Positions 1-9,355 of a stretch of DNA of 64,000 nt are shown one piece after another. The notes below the pieces were generated by a model that did no database searches, was not told the DNA's origin, and saw only the letters and a program-made list of their open reading frames with translations. The position numbers and the translations under genes are program-made. The stretch comes from Bdellovibrionales bacterium (GTDB lineage: Bacteria; Bdellovibrionota; UBA1018; CAIMNF01), in the NCBI GenBank assembly GCA_947372355.1, contig CANBTI010000002.1, positions 1-64,000 of the forward strand. Direction: 5' to 3'. How positions within the stretch are numbered: the first letter of the stretch is position 1; each line of letters begins with the position of its first letter.

Positions 1-147
1 GCAGTGGGCTTATTAAAATACGGAGCTGAACGTTTGGGCGGACAAACTCAACATAACTCTTTGTTTGGAGAAAGTTTGCACAGTTTAGATGGTGTGATCG
101 GAAAAATGGGAACTTCAATGAAGTCCTTCATGAAAGATTTGTTTTAA
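1..147 (+). CDS. ftsA: Cell division protein FtsA, C-terminal fragment (5' truncated by window)
   Basis: Frame 1 reads ...AVGLLKYGAERLGGQTQ...MKSFMKDLF* immediately upstream of ftsZ; FtsA-like C-terminus and position. Confidence 0.75.
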   Translation, partial: AVGLLKYGAERLGGQTQHNSLFGESLHSLDGVIGKMGTSMKSFMKDLF

Positions 148-189
148 AAATAATTTAAGTAATTAACAACGATAGGAAAAGGAGTACAT

Positions 190-1581
190 ATGTTCGAGAT
201 TCAAACAGAAAAAACTTTAGGCGCGAAAATTAAAGTCATCGGTGTAGGTGGTGGTGGTTGTAATGCGGTAAACAGCATGATTCGTGCTGGATTAACTGGT
301 GTTGATTTCATCACTGCAAACACAGACAAACAAGTATTAGAAAGCTCCCTAGCTGGAACTAAAATTGCGATCGGACAAGAACTCACTCGTGGGTTGGGCG
401 CCGGCGCGAATCCTGAAATCGGACGTAAAGCTGCATTAGAAGATTATGCACAGATTGCCGAAGTTCTTGCAGGAGCTGATATGGTTTTTATCACTGCAGG
501 TATGGGTGGCGGAACTGGAACGGGTGCTGCTCCAATTTTTGCTAAAATTGCAAAAGAAATTGGTGCTCTTACTGTTGGTGTAGTGACTAAACCATTCTTG
601 TTCGAAGGCAAAAAAAGAATGAGACAAGCAATTGAAGGAATGAATCAACTCCGTGAATGTGTAGATTCACTCATCATCATTCCAAACAACCGCCTATTAA
701 ACATTTCTAGTAATTCACTTTCAATGATGGAAGCTTTCAAAAAAGCAGATGAAGTTTTATTGAACGCTGTTCAAGGTATTTCTGATTTGATTAACCACAC
801 TGGTTACATCAACAGTGATTTCGCCGATGTTCGCACGATCATGCAAAATAAAGGTCTTGCTCTCATGGGTATTGGTTACGGCGAAGGTGAACACCGTGCA
901 ATTGAAGCAGCAACTGCTGCGATCTCTTCTCCATTGCTTGAAGACATTTCAATTAACGGAGCAACCGGAATCATTATCAATATTACCGGCGCATCAACCT
1001 TAACTCTTCATGAAGTAAATGAAGCAACTTCTATTATTCAAGAAGCAGCAGATGAAGATGCACAAATCATTTTCGGAACTGTTTTAGATGAATCAATGAA
1101 CGCGAGAGTAAAAGTAACAGTAGTTGCAACTGGACTAGGATGTGATGCAAATCTTCTACTTGCACCAAATGTTGCTACTAACAACTCTTCACTTGCATCC
1201 AATGCTGCAGCTCAATCAATGAATAATGGATTGGGAGCAACCAGTGCAGGAAACAGTGTTCCTGTTTTGAGTGCAAACAATGCAAATAGTACCAATAATT
1301 CAAATACTGCTAGCAACACAAACACAGCAAATAACAATGGATCTGCTACAAACAGTAATCCTGCTGGAGCAACTAGCGTAAATAATAACAATAACAGCGT
1401 GGCTTCAGCGACTGCAACTGCGGCAGTTGCAGCAGCAGCGCCTGCGGCATCAGTAAATCCAGAATTGGCCCGTGCTCGTGAAATTGCACGTCGTCTTGGC
1501 ATGATTAACGACAATGAAAATGCAGACATTGATGTTCCTGCATTCATGCGTCGTAATAATGAAAATACAGATAACGCGTAA
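190..1581 (+). CDS. ftsZ: Cell division protein FtsZ with long Asn/Ala/Ser-rich C-terminal linker
   Basis: Tubulin signature [11 protein letters not shown]-terminal [12 protein letters not shown]-terminal peptide [10 protein letters not shown]. Confidence 0.98.
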   Translation: MFEIQTEKTLGAKIKVIGVGGGGCNAVNSMIRAGLTGVDFITANTDKQVLESSLAGTKIAIGQELTRGLGAGANPEIGRKAALEDYAQIAEVLAGADMVFITAGMGGGTGTGAAPIFAKIAKEIGALTVGVVTKPFLFEGKKRMRQAIEGMNQLRECVDSLIIIPNNRLLNISSNSLSMMEAFKKADEVLLNAVQGISDLINHTGYINSDFADVRTIMQNKGLALMGIGYGEGEHRAIEAATAAISSPLLEDISINGATGIIINITGASTLTLHEVNEATSIIQEAADEDAQIIFGTVLDESMNARVKVTVVATGLGCDANLLLAPNVATNNSSLASNAAAQSMNNGLGATSAGNSVPVLSANNANSTNNSNTASNTNTANNNGSATNSNPAGATSVNNNNNSVASATATAAVAAAAPAASVNPELARAREIARRLGMINDNENADIDVPAFMRRNNENTDNA

Positions 1582-1606
1582 TTGTTAGGAAATTTTAAAC
1601 GAAATC

Positions 1607-1638
1607 AGCCCCCCGTCTTCTAGATGGGGGGCTTTTTT
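1607..1638 (+). terminator. Rho-independent terminator after ftsZ
   Basis: AGCCCCCC-gtcttctagat-GGGGGGCT followed by a T run. Confidence 0.92.
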
Positions 1639-1676
1639 AATTGAATGTTGGCTCTAAAATTGTAGGATGATGATCT

Positions 1677-2567
1677 ATGTCAGTGAGTAAAGAAGTTCTC
1701 AGTAGTGGTGCAGCAAAAATCGATGAAAAGCTAAAATCGTTTGGTGCTGCTCGTCCGTTTTTTCATGCAGTTCTAGGTTCAGGATTTAAGGAATCAGTGA
1801 AAACAGGAATTCCTTCCCAATTCTCAATCAAGGGTGAAATTTTATTCACTGATGTTCCAGGTTTGTTTCCTTCTACAGCTCCAGGGCATGATGGAAAATA
1901 TATAATTGTTGAACACACCGCGAGTAAAAAAACTGGAGTGATTCAAGTAGGTCGTTTGCATGGATACGAAGGACTTGATCCCCGAGAAGTGGTTCGAACC
2001 GTGATGTACACTCGTGAATTGGGTGCTGATCAATATTTTATCACCAATGCGGCTGGTGGAATTGCAAAAGGACAAAAGCCCGGTGATGTAATGATCATCA
2101 ATGATCAAATCAATCTCACCGGAAAAAATCCGCTCGTGGGTGAAAATCCAAAAAAACCAAACGGTGAAGAATGGGGACCTCGTTTTCCCGACGTGACTTG
2201 TTTGTTTAACCGTGAAAAAAATCAAATTTTAAAAAAAGCATTTCAAGCTGAAAAGTTAACTGTGCATGAAGGTGTGTATGTTGGTGTTTTAGGACCCGTG
2301 TTTGAAACACCTGCAGAGATTGCATTTTATATTAAAGCAGGAGCTCAGTCGGTAGGAATGTCTACAGTTTGGGAAACCGTTGCTCTAAAACATAGTGGCG
2401 CACAAGTGAATGCACTTTCTTTGATTAGTAATTTGGGTGCAGGCATTGAAAGAGCAAGTGATGGAACTGCGATTGAGTTAGATCATTTCGCCATCATGGA
2501 TGCTTGCAAGAGTTCATCTGTGGGAATTTTAAAGGGGATATTGTTAACCGCATGCAATCATCTCTAG
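1677..2567 (+). CDS. Purine nucleoside phosphorylase (PNP/MTAP family)
   Basis: VLGSGF, PGHDGK, TNAAGGI and GMSTV.E motifs of class II PNPs. Confidence 0.88.
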   Translation: MSVSKEVLSSGAAKIDEKLKSFGAARPFFHAVLGSGFKESVKTGIPSQFSIKGEILFTDVPGLFPSTAPGHDGKYIIVEHTASKKTGVIQVGRLHGYEGLDPREVVRTVMYTRELGADQYFITNAAGGIAKGQKPGDVMIINDQINLTGKNPLVGENPKKPNGEEWGPRFPDVTCLFNREKNQILKKAFQAEKLTVHEGVYVGVLGPVFETPAEIAFYIKAGAQSVGMSTVWETVALKHSGAQVNALSLISNLGAGIERASDGTAIELDHFAIMDACKSSSVGILKGILLTACNHL

Positions 2568-3895
2568 TTCGCTTTGATCTTGGTATTCGCGCTGGCTTAC
2601 TCCTTCCCATGAAACATGGTAAGGGAGAGGTGCGAAATCAATTTTTTATTGGCATAAAAGATCATTATATTGCTGAAATCGCACCTTTTCGTGAAAATCA
2701 CATTTCAGCATGTGAAAAATTTTTAGATTTAAAAGATCAAATAGTTTTGCCAGGGTTAGTGAATGCTCACACTCATTTGGCGATGAGTTTGTTTCGTGGT
2801 TTTGAAGATGATCTTCCATTTCAAGAATGGCTTTTTGATCGCATTTTTCCTCTGGAAGCAGAACTGGTGGATGCAAACTTTGTTAAGGTTGGAACTAGGT
2901 TATCCGCTTTAGAGTGTATTCGTTTTGGTACCACTACAGTGAATGACATGTATTTTTTTCCTGAAGCCACAGCTGAGGTTTTAGATCAGGCAGGAATGAG
3001 AGCAATTGTTGCTAAGCCATTTATTGATTTTGTCATGCCAGATGAAAAACATCTTGGTGTAAATCCCATACCGGGTAGAGCTGAAAGATTTAAAAACTTT
3101 TACGAAAAATATAAAAATCATTCAAGAATTCAACCGGCACTTGGTCCGCATGCTCCTTATACTTGTAGCGATGAACTCTTAAAACAAATTGTAGAGTTAT
3201 CCGATGAATACGGTGTTCCGATTCATATGCATGTGAGTGAAACTAAGGGCGAAGTTGAGGAATCGATTAAAAAATACGGAAAACGCCCGGTTAAACGATT
3301 GCACGACCTTGGAATATTAAGAGAAAATTTTTTTGCAGCTCACATGGTTCATGTAGATGCGGAAGAGGCAAAGCTATTTTCAAAGGCTGGTTCTAAAGTC
3401 ATTTACAATCCAGATTCAAATTTAAAATTGAGTTCTGGAATAGCACCCATCGCTGAATATCGTAGAGAAAATATTTTAGTGGCTTTAGGCACGGATGGTG
3501 CTGCTTCAAATAATGATTTATCCATGTTTGGGGCAATGGATTTAGGCACAAAACTTCAAAAAGTTTCTAATCACAACAATACTGCAATGGTTGCACTGGA
3601 TGCGCTCAATTTAGCTACTTATGAGGGTGCAAGGGCTCTTGGTTTAGGAAATAAAATCGGCTCACTTGAAGTGGGTAAATGCGCAGATCTGATTTCAGTA
3701 CGAATGGATTACCCCCATGTGAAGCCACTTTACTCTGTATTGAGTCAGCTTGTTTATGCATATCAAGGTCTTGAGGTGGATACGGTGATTTGTGATGGTA
3801 AGATCTTACTAGAAAAGGGTGTTCATCAAACACTCAATGCAGAATCAATCTACTCCGATGTAGAAAAAATGCGCCATCTGATTAAAAGAGTTTAG
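2552..3895 (+). CDS. mtaD: Amidohydrolase, 5-methylthioadenosine/S-adenosylhomocysteine deaminase-like
   Basis: GLVNAHTHLAMSLFRG metal-binding motif, HVSET, LGTDGAASNNDLSM; ATG at 2552 preferred over the ORF-track start at 2504. Confidence 0.85.
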   Translation: MQSSLVRFDLGIRAGLLLPMKHGKGEVRNQFFIGIKDHYIAEIAPFRENHISACEKFLDLKDQIVLPGLVNAHTHLAMSLFRGFEDDLPFQEWLFDRIFPLEAELVDANFVKVGTRLSALECIRFGTTTVNDMYFFPEATAEVLDQAGMRAIVAKPFIDFVMPDEKHLGVNPIPGRAERFKNFYEKYKNHSRIQPALGPHAPYTCSDELLKQIVELSDEYGVPIHMHVSETKGEVEESIKKYGKRPVKRLHDLGILRENFFAAHMVHVDAEEAKLFSKAGSKVIYNPDSNLKLSSGIAPIAEYRRENILVALGTDGAASNNDLSMFGAMDLGTKLQKVSNHNNTAMVALDALNLATYEGARALGLGNKIGSLEVGKCADLISVRMDYPHVKPLYSVLSQLVYAYQGLEVDTVICDGKILLEKGVHQTLNAESIYSDVEKMRHLIKRV

Positions 3896-4629
3896 TTACT
3901 TTTGCCGGCTTTTTTTCGATATTTAAGGTTGAGTAATTCCACCACGAGTGAAAATGCCATCGCAAAGTAAATATAGCCCTTTGATACATGCTCACCTGTT
4001 CCTTCAACAATGAGCATCACACCAATTAAAATCAAAAAGGAGAGAGCAAGAATCTTAATCGTTGGATTTCGCTCTACAAAATCTCCAATCGGACCAGATA
4101 GTCTGAGCATGAAAAGCATAGATATAATTACAGCTAAAATCATGATCACAATGGATTGTGCCATTCCCACTGCGGTAATCACTGAATCTAAAGAAAAAAC
4201 AATGTCTACAATCATGATTTGAATTACTGCTGCAGTGAAGTTGTTTGGTTTTTTCTTTTTTAATGCATCCTCGGCTGAATCTGCATGATGAGAAGCTTCT
4301 TCGATTTTTTGATTAATTTCGATCGTGGATTTTGCTACGAGAAAGAGCCCACCGAGTAATAAAATAAGATCACGCCCTGAAACATCGTGCTCCATAAGAG
4401 TGAATAAAGCAGAAGTTAAACCCATGATCCACTTTAGGGAAAGAAGTAAACCAATTCTAAAAAAAAGTGCTAGAACAAGACCAATGGTTCGTGCTTTTTT
4501 CTGAAGATGCTTCTCTAAGCGTGACACTAAAATGGCGATGAAAATGATATTATCGATACCAAGCACAATCTCCATCACGGTTAGGGTAATGAGCGCTGTG
4601 AGATTTTCTATCGTAAAGAGTGCATCCAT
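3892..4629 (-). CDS. TerC-family integral membrane protein
   Basis: MEIVLGIDNIIFIAIL and DIVFSLDSVITAVGM TerC repeats; multiple TM segments. Confidence 0.9.
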   Translation of the reverse strand: MDALFTIENLTALITLTVMEIVLGIDNIIFIAILVSRLEKHLQKKARTIGLVLALFFRIGLLLSLKWIMGLTSALFTLMEHDVSGRDLILLLGGLFLVAKSTIEINQKIEEASHHADSAEDALKKKKPNNFTAAVIQIMIVDIVFSLDSVITAVGMAQSIVIMILAVIISMLFMLRLSGPIGDFVERNPTIKILALSFLILIGVMLIVEGTGEHVSKGYIYFAMAFSLVVELLNLKYRKKAGKSN

Positions 4630-4649
4630 AATGCTAATCTAATCTAAGA

Positions 4650-5951
4650 ATGAAAATTATGAAAGATCGTTTGATACAACCCGACCACTCTTTTAACTAC
4701 ATTAAAAAAGAATTTTGTGTGGATGGCATTCCATTAAACAAATTAGCGGATCGATATGGATCCCCACTTTATGTGTACTCTGGAACTGCTATTCGTGAAT
4801 CTTTTTCACGTCTTAAAAATGCATTAACTGGTATGCCGATTCAGATTTGTTATGCAATGAAGGCCAATTCAAATCTAACCATCTTAGAGTTATTTAAAAA
4901 GTTAGGAGCAGGGTGTGATTTGGTTTCCTATGGTGAGTGGTTTCGAGCAGAACTCGCGGGCATGCCAAGAAATTTAAGAGTCCTTTCGGGGGTCGCAAAA
5001 ACAGCTGAAGAATTTGATTGTTTGTTGCAATTCCCAAATGCAGCAGTGGGTTCGATTCACGTAGAATCAGTAATGGAGTTCGAATTAATTCAACTACTTG
5101 CACATTATCGCCAACAAAAAGTAACAGTTGCCTTTAGGTACAATCCAAATGTAGATGCTAAAACTCATGATAAAATTTCAACTGGTAGAAAAAAGGATAA
5201 ATTTGGACTCACTAGAGAAGAAATTTTAGATTTATGTGTAAATTTTGCTCAAGATGAGTTCGTAAACATTGCAGGAATTAGTATTCATATTGGGAGTCAA
5301 ATCACTAAAACATCTCCGTATGAAAAGGCATTTGGAGTATTAAGTGATCTTTGTGATGAAGTAGAAGATCACCTTGGAAGATCTTTAGAGTATGTGGATT
5401 TGGGTGGTGGAATCGGCGTGCCTTATCATTTGGGTGAAAAAACTATTTCGCTGAAGGAATATGCGGCGCTAGTAAAAAAATATTTTCACTCTAAAAACCG
5501 TAAGATGAAAAAAATTCTGATTGAACCAGGTCGTAGCTTAATTGCAAACGCTGGCGTTCTGGTTTCTGAGGTCGTTTATTCAAAAGAGCGTGGAACGCAT
5601 AAAACGCTTATTTTAGATTCAGGAATGAATGATTTGATGAGACCAGCCCTTTATGAATCATTTCACGAAATCGTATCCTTAAGAGATGAAGACGATTTGA
5701 AAATTAAAAAATGGGATGTGGTGGGTGGAATTTGCGAAACGACAGATTATTTTGCTAGAGGGAGACCCTTACCAATTGAAGGGTTACCAGGCGAGAGAAT
5801 TGCAATTTTATCTGCAGGTGCCTACGGATTTTCGATGAGTAGCACTTACAACACACGCCCACAATTAGCGGAAGTTTTAGTGGATCAAGGTAAAGTGAAG
5901 TTAATTCGAAAACGACAAACCCTTGAAGCTCTGGTTAGTTTAGAAAAGTAA
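4650..5951 (+). CDS. lysA: Diaminopimelate decarboxylase
   Basis: PLP motif CYAMKANSN, HIGSQI, EPGRS, GGICETTDYF. Confidence 0.95.
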   Translation: MKIMKDRLIQPDHSFNYIKKEFCVDGIPLNKLADRYGSPLYVYSGTAIRESFSRLKNALTGMPIQICYAMKANSNLTILELFKKLGAGCDLVSYGEWFRAELAGMPRNLRVLSGVAKTAEEFDCLLQFPNAAVGSIHVESVMEFELIQLLAHYRQQKVTVAFRYNPNVDAKTHDKISTGRKKDKFGLTREEILDLCVNFAQDEFVNIAGISIHIGSQITKTSPYEKAFGVLSDLCDEVEDHLGRSLEYVDLGGGIGVPYHLGEKTISLKEYAALVKKYFHSKNRKMKKILIEPGRSLIANAGVLVSEVVYSKERGTHKTLILDSGMNDLMRPALYESFHEIVSLRDEDDLKIKKWDVVGGICETTDYFARGRPLPIEGLPGERIAILSAGAYGFSMSSTYNTRPQLAEVLVDQGKVKLIRKRQTLEALVSLEK

Positions 5952-5964
5952 TCAGTAAAATAAA

Positions 5965-6429
5965 TTAACGGTATTGGCAATTGAAGGGGAGGTACCAACC
6001 CTTCGGATAATCCCCATAACCAATCCATGAGTAATAACTTCCATCGTCTTGTTTGGTGAGGGTTGCAAAAATGCGGGTACTGTTGACGTGTTTTTTTGTT
6101 TGGAATAAATGAATCACACTCGTTTTTGATTCCGTTTCAGCTGCAAATTGAAGTGGAACGGAGTAGGGCATTTTGTTCACTTTCAAATACTTACAAAAAT
6201 CACCACAATCGCTTCCGTCGGTAATTTTAAATCCCATGAACTGTAATTGAAATGGTTTGGTGGTAATGTGTAAACTGGTTACCGCTTCACCGGCTTTAAA
6301 ATTTAATTGATCAGCTGAGCTGCAGTCTAAAATTCCCTCTTTCAGAGTTGGCTCTACTGTTTGAGCTTGTCCGAGTGAGGTGAAATAAATATTCATTGCC
6401 GCAACAAAAATGAATGAACTGATTCTCAT
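5965..6429 (-). CDS. Predicted secreted protein of unknown function
   Basis: N-terminal signal-peptide-like segment MRISSFIFVAAMNIYFTSLGQAQ; four Cys; no family recognised. Confidence 0.6.
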   Translation of the reverse strand: MRISSFIFVAAMNIYFTSLGQAQTVEPTLKEGILDCSSADQLNFKAGEAVTSLHITTKPFQLQFMGFKITDGSDCGDFCKYLKVNKMPYSVPLQFAAETESKTSVIHLFQTKKHVNSTRIFATLTKQDDGSYYSWIGYGDYPKGWYLPFNCQYR

Positions 6430-6487
6430 GCAAAAAGCTTAAGCAGTGATTCAATTTGAGTAAATGATAATATAAAAGAGTAAAAAT

Positions 6488-6571
6488 TGGTGCGCGTAGA
6501 GGGACTTGAACCCCCACGACTTGCGTCACTGGTTCCTAAGACCAGCGTGTCTGCCATTCCACCATACGCGC
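6488..6571 (-). tRNA. tRNA-Leu (anticodon UAG), CCA encoded
   Basis: Minus strand: GCGCGTA...CTGGTCTTAGGAACCAG...GGGGGTTCAAGTCCCTC TACGCGC A CCA; acceptor, anticodon and T arms pair; type II variable arm. Confidence 0.95.
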
Positions 6572-6637
6572 ATGAATGAAGATTCACTTTAAACTGTTGA
6601 ATTGTTAAAATCCAGTGTAAAAACAAGCAATCCTCAT

Positions 6638-7588
6638 ATGCGCACCTTTTTTAGTTCTAAAGATACTCAAAACCCAGCAAATGGCTACCCACGGGAAACG
6701 GTGGTGGCAATTGGTAATTTTGATGGGGTCCACCTTGGGCATCAATCCATTCTTGCCCGGGCGCGTGATTATGGAAAAAAACTTAATTTACCAGTAGTTG
6801 TGTATACCTTTAAGCCGCATCCTACTTTAGAGCTCAGACCACAATCTCCGATGAAGTTGCTCATGACTTATCAGGAAAAACGCCTTCAATTGGAAAAGTT
6901 AGACATCGATTTTTGTGTGGAGGAGCCGTTCAATGCGGAGTTTGCAGCCACCTCAGCACATGATTTCATCCACGAAATTTTGCAAAACCGCTTACATGCA
7001 AAAGTTTTGATTGTAGGGAATGACTTCGCCTTCGGAAGAATGCGCGAAGGAAATATTGGATTATTAGAAGAAAATTGTCGGGAAGCGGGAATCATTTTGG
7101 AGTTGGCTAGCCCCGTTCTTCTTGAAGGGAAAGTGGTTTCAAGTTCACTCGTTCGAGAAGCGCTCTCCGAGGGGCATCTGGAAGAAGCGCAAAAATTATT
7201 GGGTAAACCGTTTTTTTATCGTGGCGAAATTGTTCATGGTGATAAACGCGGAAGAACGATTGGATTTCCCACCGCGAACATGAAGTGTGAAGAAAAGTTT
7301 CCGCTCCTTCCAGGTGTTTACGCTACGTCAGTTAATTGGCAGGGTAAAACTTATCAAAGTGTAACGAATATCGGAAAGCGTCCAACCTTTCAGGGTTCAA
7401 CTGAACTGAGCATGATTCCCTTAAAAATCGAAACTCATATTCTAGATCAAAACTTCGATCTTTATGGTGAGATTTTGGAAGTGAGCTTTCATCACCGCAT
7501 TCGTGATGAAAGAAAATTCGCATCCATCGATGAGCTCAAGGCCCAAATTCAAAGCGATGTAAATTTGGCGAAAAAGCTTTTGCAATAG
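6638..7588 (+). CDS. ribF: Bifunctional riboflavin kinase/FAD synthetase
   Basis: AIGNFDGVHLGHQ, SSSLVREAL, GKPFFYRGEIVHGDKRGRTIGFPTANM; ATG at 6638 preferred. Confidence 0.94.
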   Translation: MRTFFSSKDTQNPANGYPRETVVAIGNFDGVHLGHQSILARARDYGKKLNLPVVVYTFKPHPTLELRPQSPMKLLMTYQEKRLQLEKLDIDFCVEEPFNAEFAATSAHDFIHEILQNRLHAKVLIVGNDFAFGRMREGNIGLLEENCREAGIILELASPVLLEGKVVSSSLVREALSEGHLEEAQKLLGKPFFYRGEIVHGDKRGRTIGFPTANMKCEEKFPLLPGVYATSVNWQGKTYQSVTNIGKRPTFQGSTELSMIPLKIETHILDQNFDLYGEILEVSFHHRIRDERKFASIDELKAQIQSDVNLAKKLLQ

Positions 7589-7629
7589 AAGTTGCTACTC
7601 GTAGCTTAAAATATTAAAATCTAAGGATA

Positions 7630-9342
7630 ATGTCTCGCAAACTGGTCGAGCTCCTACACAAAGAACGTCTTCTCAACGATGCCCAACTACAGGAAGCCGA
7701 TCAGCTCATTCGATCAGGTAATGATCCCGTTCGACAATTTATCGATCGAAAAATATTAACTGAATCAAAATTAGTTTATTTCTTAAGTCAAAAATTTTCA
7801 CTCCAAAGTTTAAATCTTTCCAAATTTGAAATTAAGCCAGAAGTGATTTCAAGTTTATCTCCTGAATTGGTGCGTAAAACCCAAGCAATTCCGATTCAAA
7901 TGGGAAAAGGAATATTGGTGGTAGCTGTTCCGGATCCAACACAATTAAATTTACTGGATGATATTCGTTTTGCCACTAAGCTCAGTGTAGAGGCAGTTCT
8001 CACTACCTTTAGTTCTTTTGATCAGGCGCTCACGAAGTATTATGGCGGAACCCAAGGTTTGGGTAAAGCCATGGATCAGTTCAAAAAAGATTCCATCTCA
8101 GCAATGAGACAAGGCGATGAAATTCAACAGCTAGATCAATTTCAAATTCATGAAGTGAACATGGGTGGAGGCACTGATGATGCTCCCGTGATTGCTGTGG
8201 TGAATGGAATCCTTTCAGAAGCAATCAAGCGTGGCGCAAGTGATATTCATATTGAACCCTATGAAAAAGATTTCCGCGTGCGATTGCGTATCGATGGAAC
8301 CTTGATTGACATTACTCATATCCCTACAGAGATGAAGCGCGCTGTGGTGGCAAGATTTAAAATTATGTCGAGAATGGATATCGCCGAATCACGCATCCCT
8401 CAAGACGGACGCATCAAGATTAAAATTAACGGTAGAGAAGTGGATTTTCGTGTAAATACTTTACCCACTTTATTTGGTGAGAAAGTAGTTTTACGTATTT
8501 TGAGTAAGGGTAATCTTCAACTAGATCTCCGAAAATTAGGATTTGAAGAAAAACAGCTCGATATTTTTAGAAAAGGAATTCAGCAGCCAAGTGGAATGGT
8601 GTTAGTGACCGGGCCAACGGGATCAGGAAAAACAACCACCCTTTATTCTGCATTGATGGAGCTCAATCAAGTTTCTGATAACCTTTCAACCGTAGAAGAT
8701 CCAGTCGAGTACAACTTGGATGGAGTGAATCAAGTTCAAGTGAACAAGGATGTTGGGTTATCATTTGCTGCTGTATTAAGGGCGTTATTACGACAAGATC
8801 CAGATACGGTTTTAGTGGGAGAGATTCGAGATTTAGAAACTGCCGAAGTTGCCGTGCAAGCAGCACTCACCGGACACTTGGTTTTATCCACGCTTCATAC
8901 TAACGATACTGTTGCGACGATTACGCGATTAGTAAACATGGGTTGCGAACCATTTCTAGTAACTGCATCTGTAAATACCATCGTTGCACAACGATTATTA
9001 CGAACACTTTGCACGAGTTGCAAAGTTGCAATGGAAGTTCCAGAGCATCAACTTTATACCTTAGGAATAAAAGAGATGGCATCAGGAGCAATGTTTTATC
9101 AATCCAAAGGTTGCAGTGTTTGTAACAAAACCGGCTACAAGGGACGAGTGGCAATTTATGAAGTTTTAGAACTCAATTCTGCTTTAAAAGAAATGATTCT
9201 AAAAAGCAAAACTGCAATTGAAATTAAGCGCGAAGCAATCACAAAATTTAGTCTTCAAACGTTAAGAGTATCAGCACTGAGAAAAGCCATGGAAGGTGTC
9301 ACTTCATTAGAAGAGGCAATCTCCATGACTTCAGATGATTAG
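7630..9342 (+). CDS. pilB: Type IV pilus extension ATPase PilB
   Basis: GPTGSGKTTTLYSAL Walker A, DPDTVLVGEIRD, CxxC...CxxC, N-terminal MshEN-like region. Confidence 0.95.
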   Translation: MSRKLVELLHKERLLNDAQLQEADQLIRSGNDPVRQFIDRKILTESKLVYFLSQKFSLQSLNLSKFEIKPEVISSLSPELVRKTQAIPIQMGKGILVVAVPDPTQLNLLDDIRFATKLSVEAVLTTFSSFDQALTKYYGGTQGLGKAMDQFKKDSISAMRQGDEIQQLDQFQIHEVNMGGGTDDAPVIAVVNGILSEAIKRGASDIHIEPYEKDFRVRLRIDGTLIDITHIPTEMKRAVVARFKIMSRMDIAESRIPQDGRIKIKINGREVDFRVNTLPTLFGEKVVLRILSKGNLQLDLRKLGFEEKQLDIFRKGIQQPSGMVLVTGPTGSGKTTTLYSALMELNQVSDNLSTVEDPVEYNLDGVNQVQVNKDVGLSFAAVLRALLRQDPDTVLVGEIRDLETAEVAVQAALTGHLVLSTLHTNDTVATITRLVNMGCEPFLVTASVNTIVAQRLLRTLCTSCKVAMEVPEHQLYTLGIKEMASGAMFYQSKGCSVCNKTGYKGRVAIYEVLELNSALKEMILKSKTAIEIKREAITKFSLQTLRVSALRKAMEGVTSLEEAISMTSDD

Positions 9343-9355
9343 TGAAGGAGTATAA

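Noticed and set aside
1212-1547. Minus-strand ORF of 111 aa opposite the FtsZ linker
   Set aside because: Shadow ORF produced by repetitive Asn/Ala codons on the ftsZ coding strand; no RBS or recognisable product.
1842-2225. 127-aa minus-strand ORF inside the purine nucleoside phosphorylase gene
   Set aside because: Fully antisense to a well-supported gene; no recognisable motifs.
6311-6626. ORFs covering the tRNA-Leu gene (6311-6529 and 6426-6626)
   Set aside because: They translate the tRNA sequence; artefacts of the tRNA region.
7594-7605. GCTAC-TC-GTAGC hairpin between ribF and pilB as a terminator
   Set aside because: Loop of 2 nt, only 5-bp stem and no T run; too weak to call.
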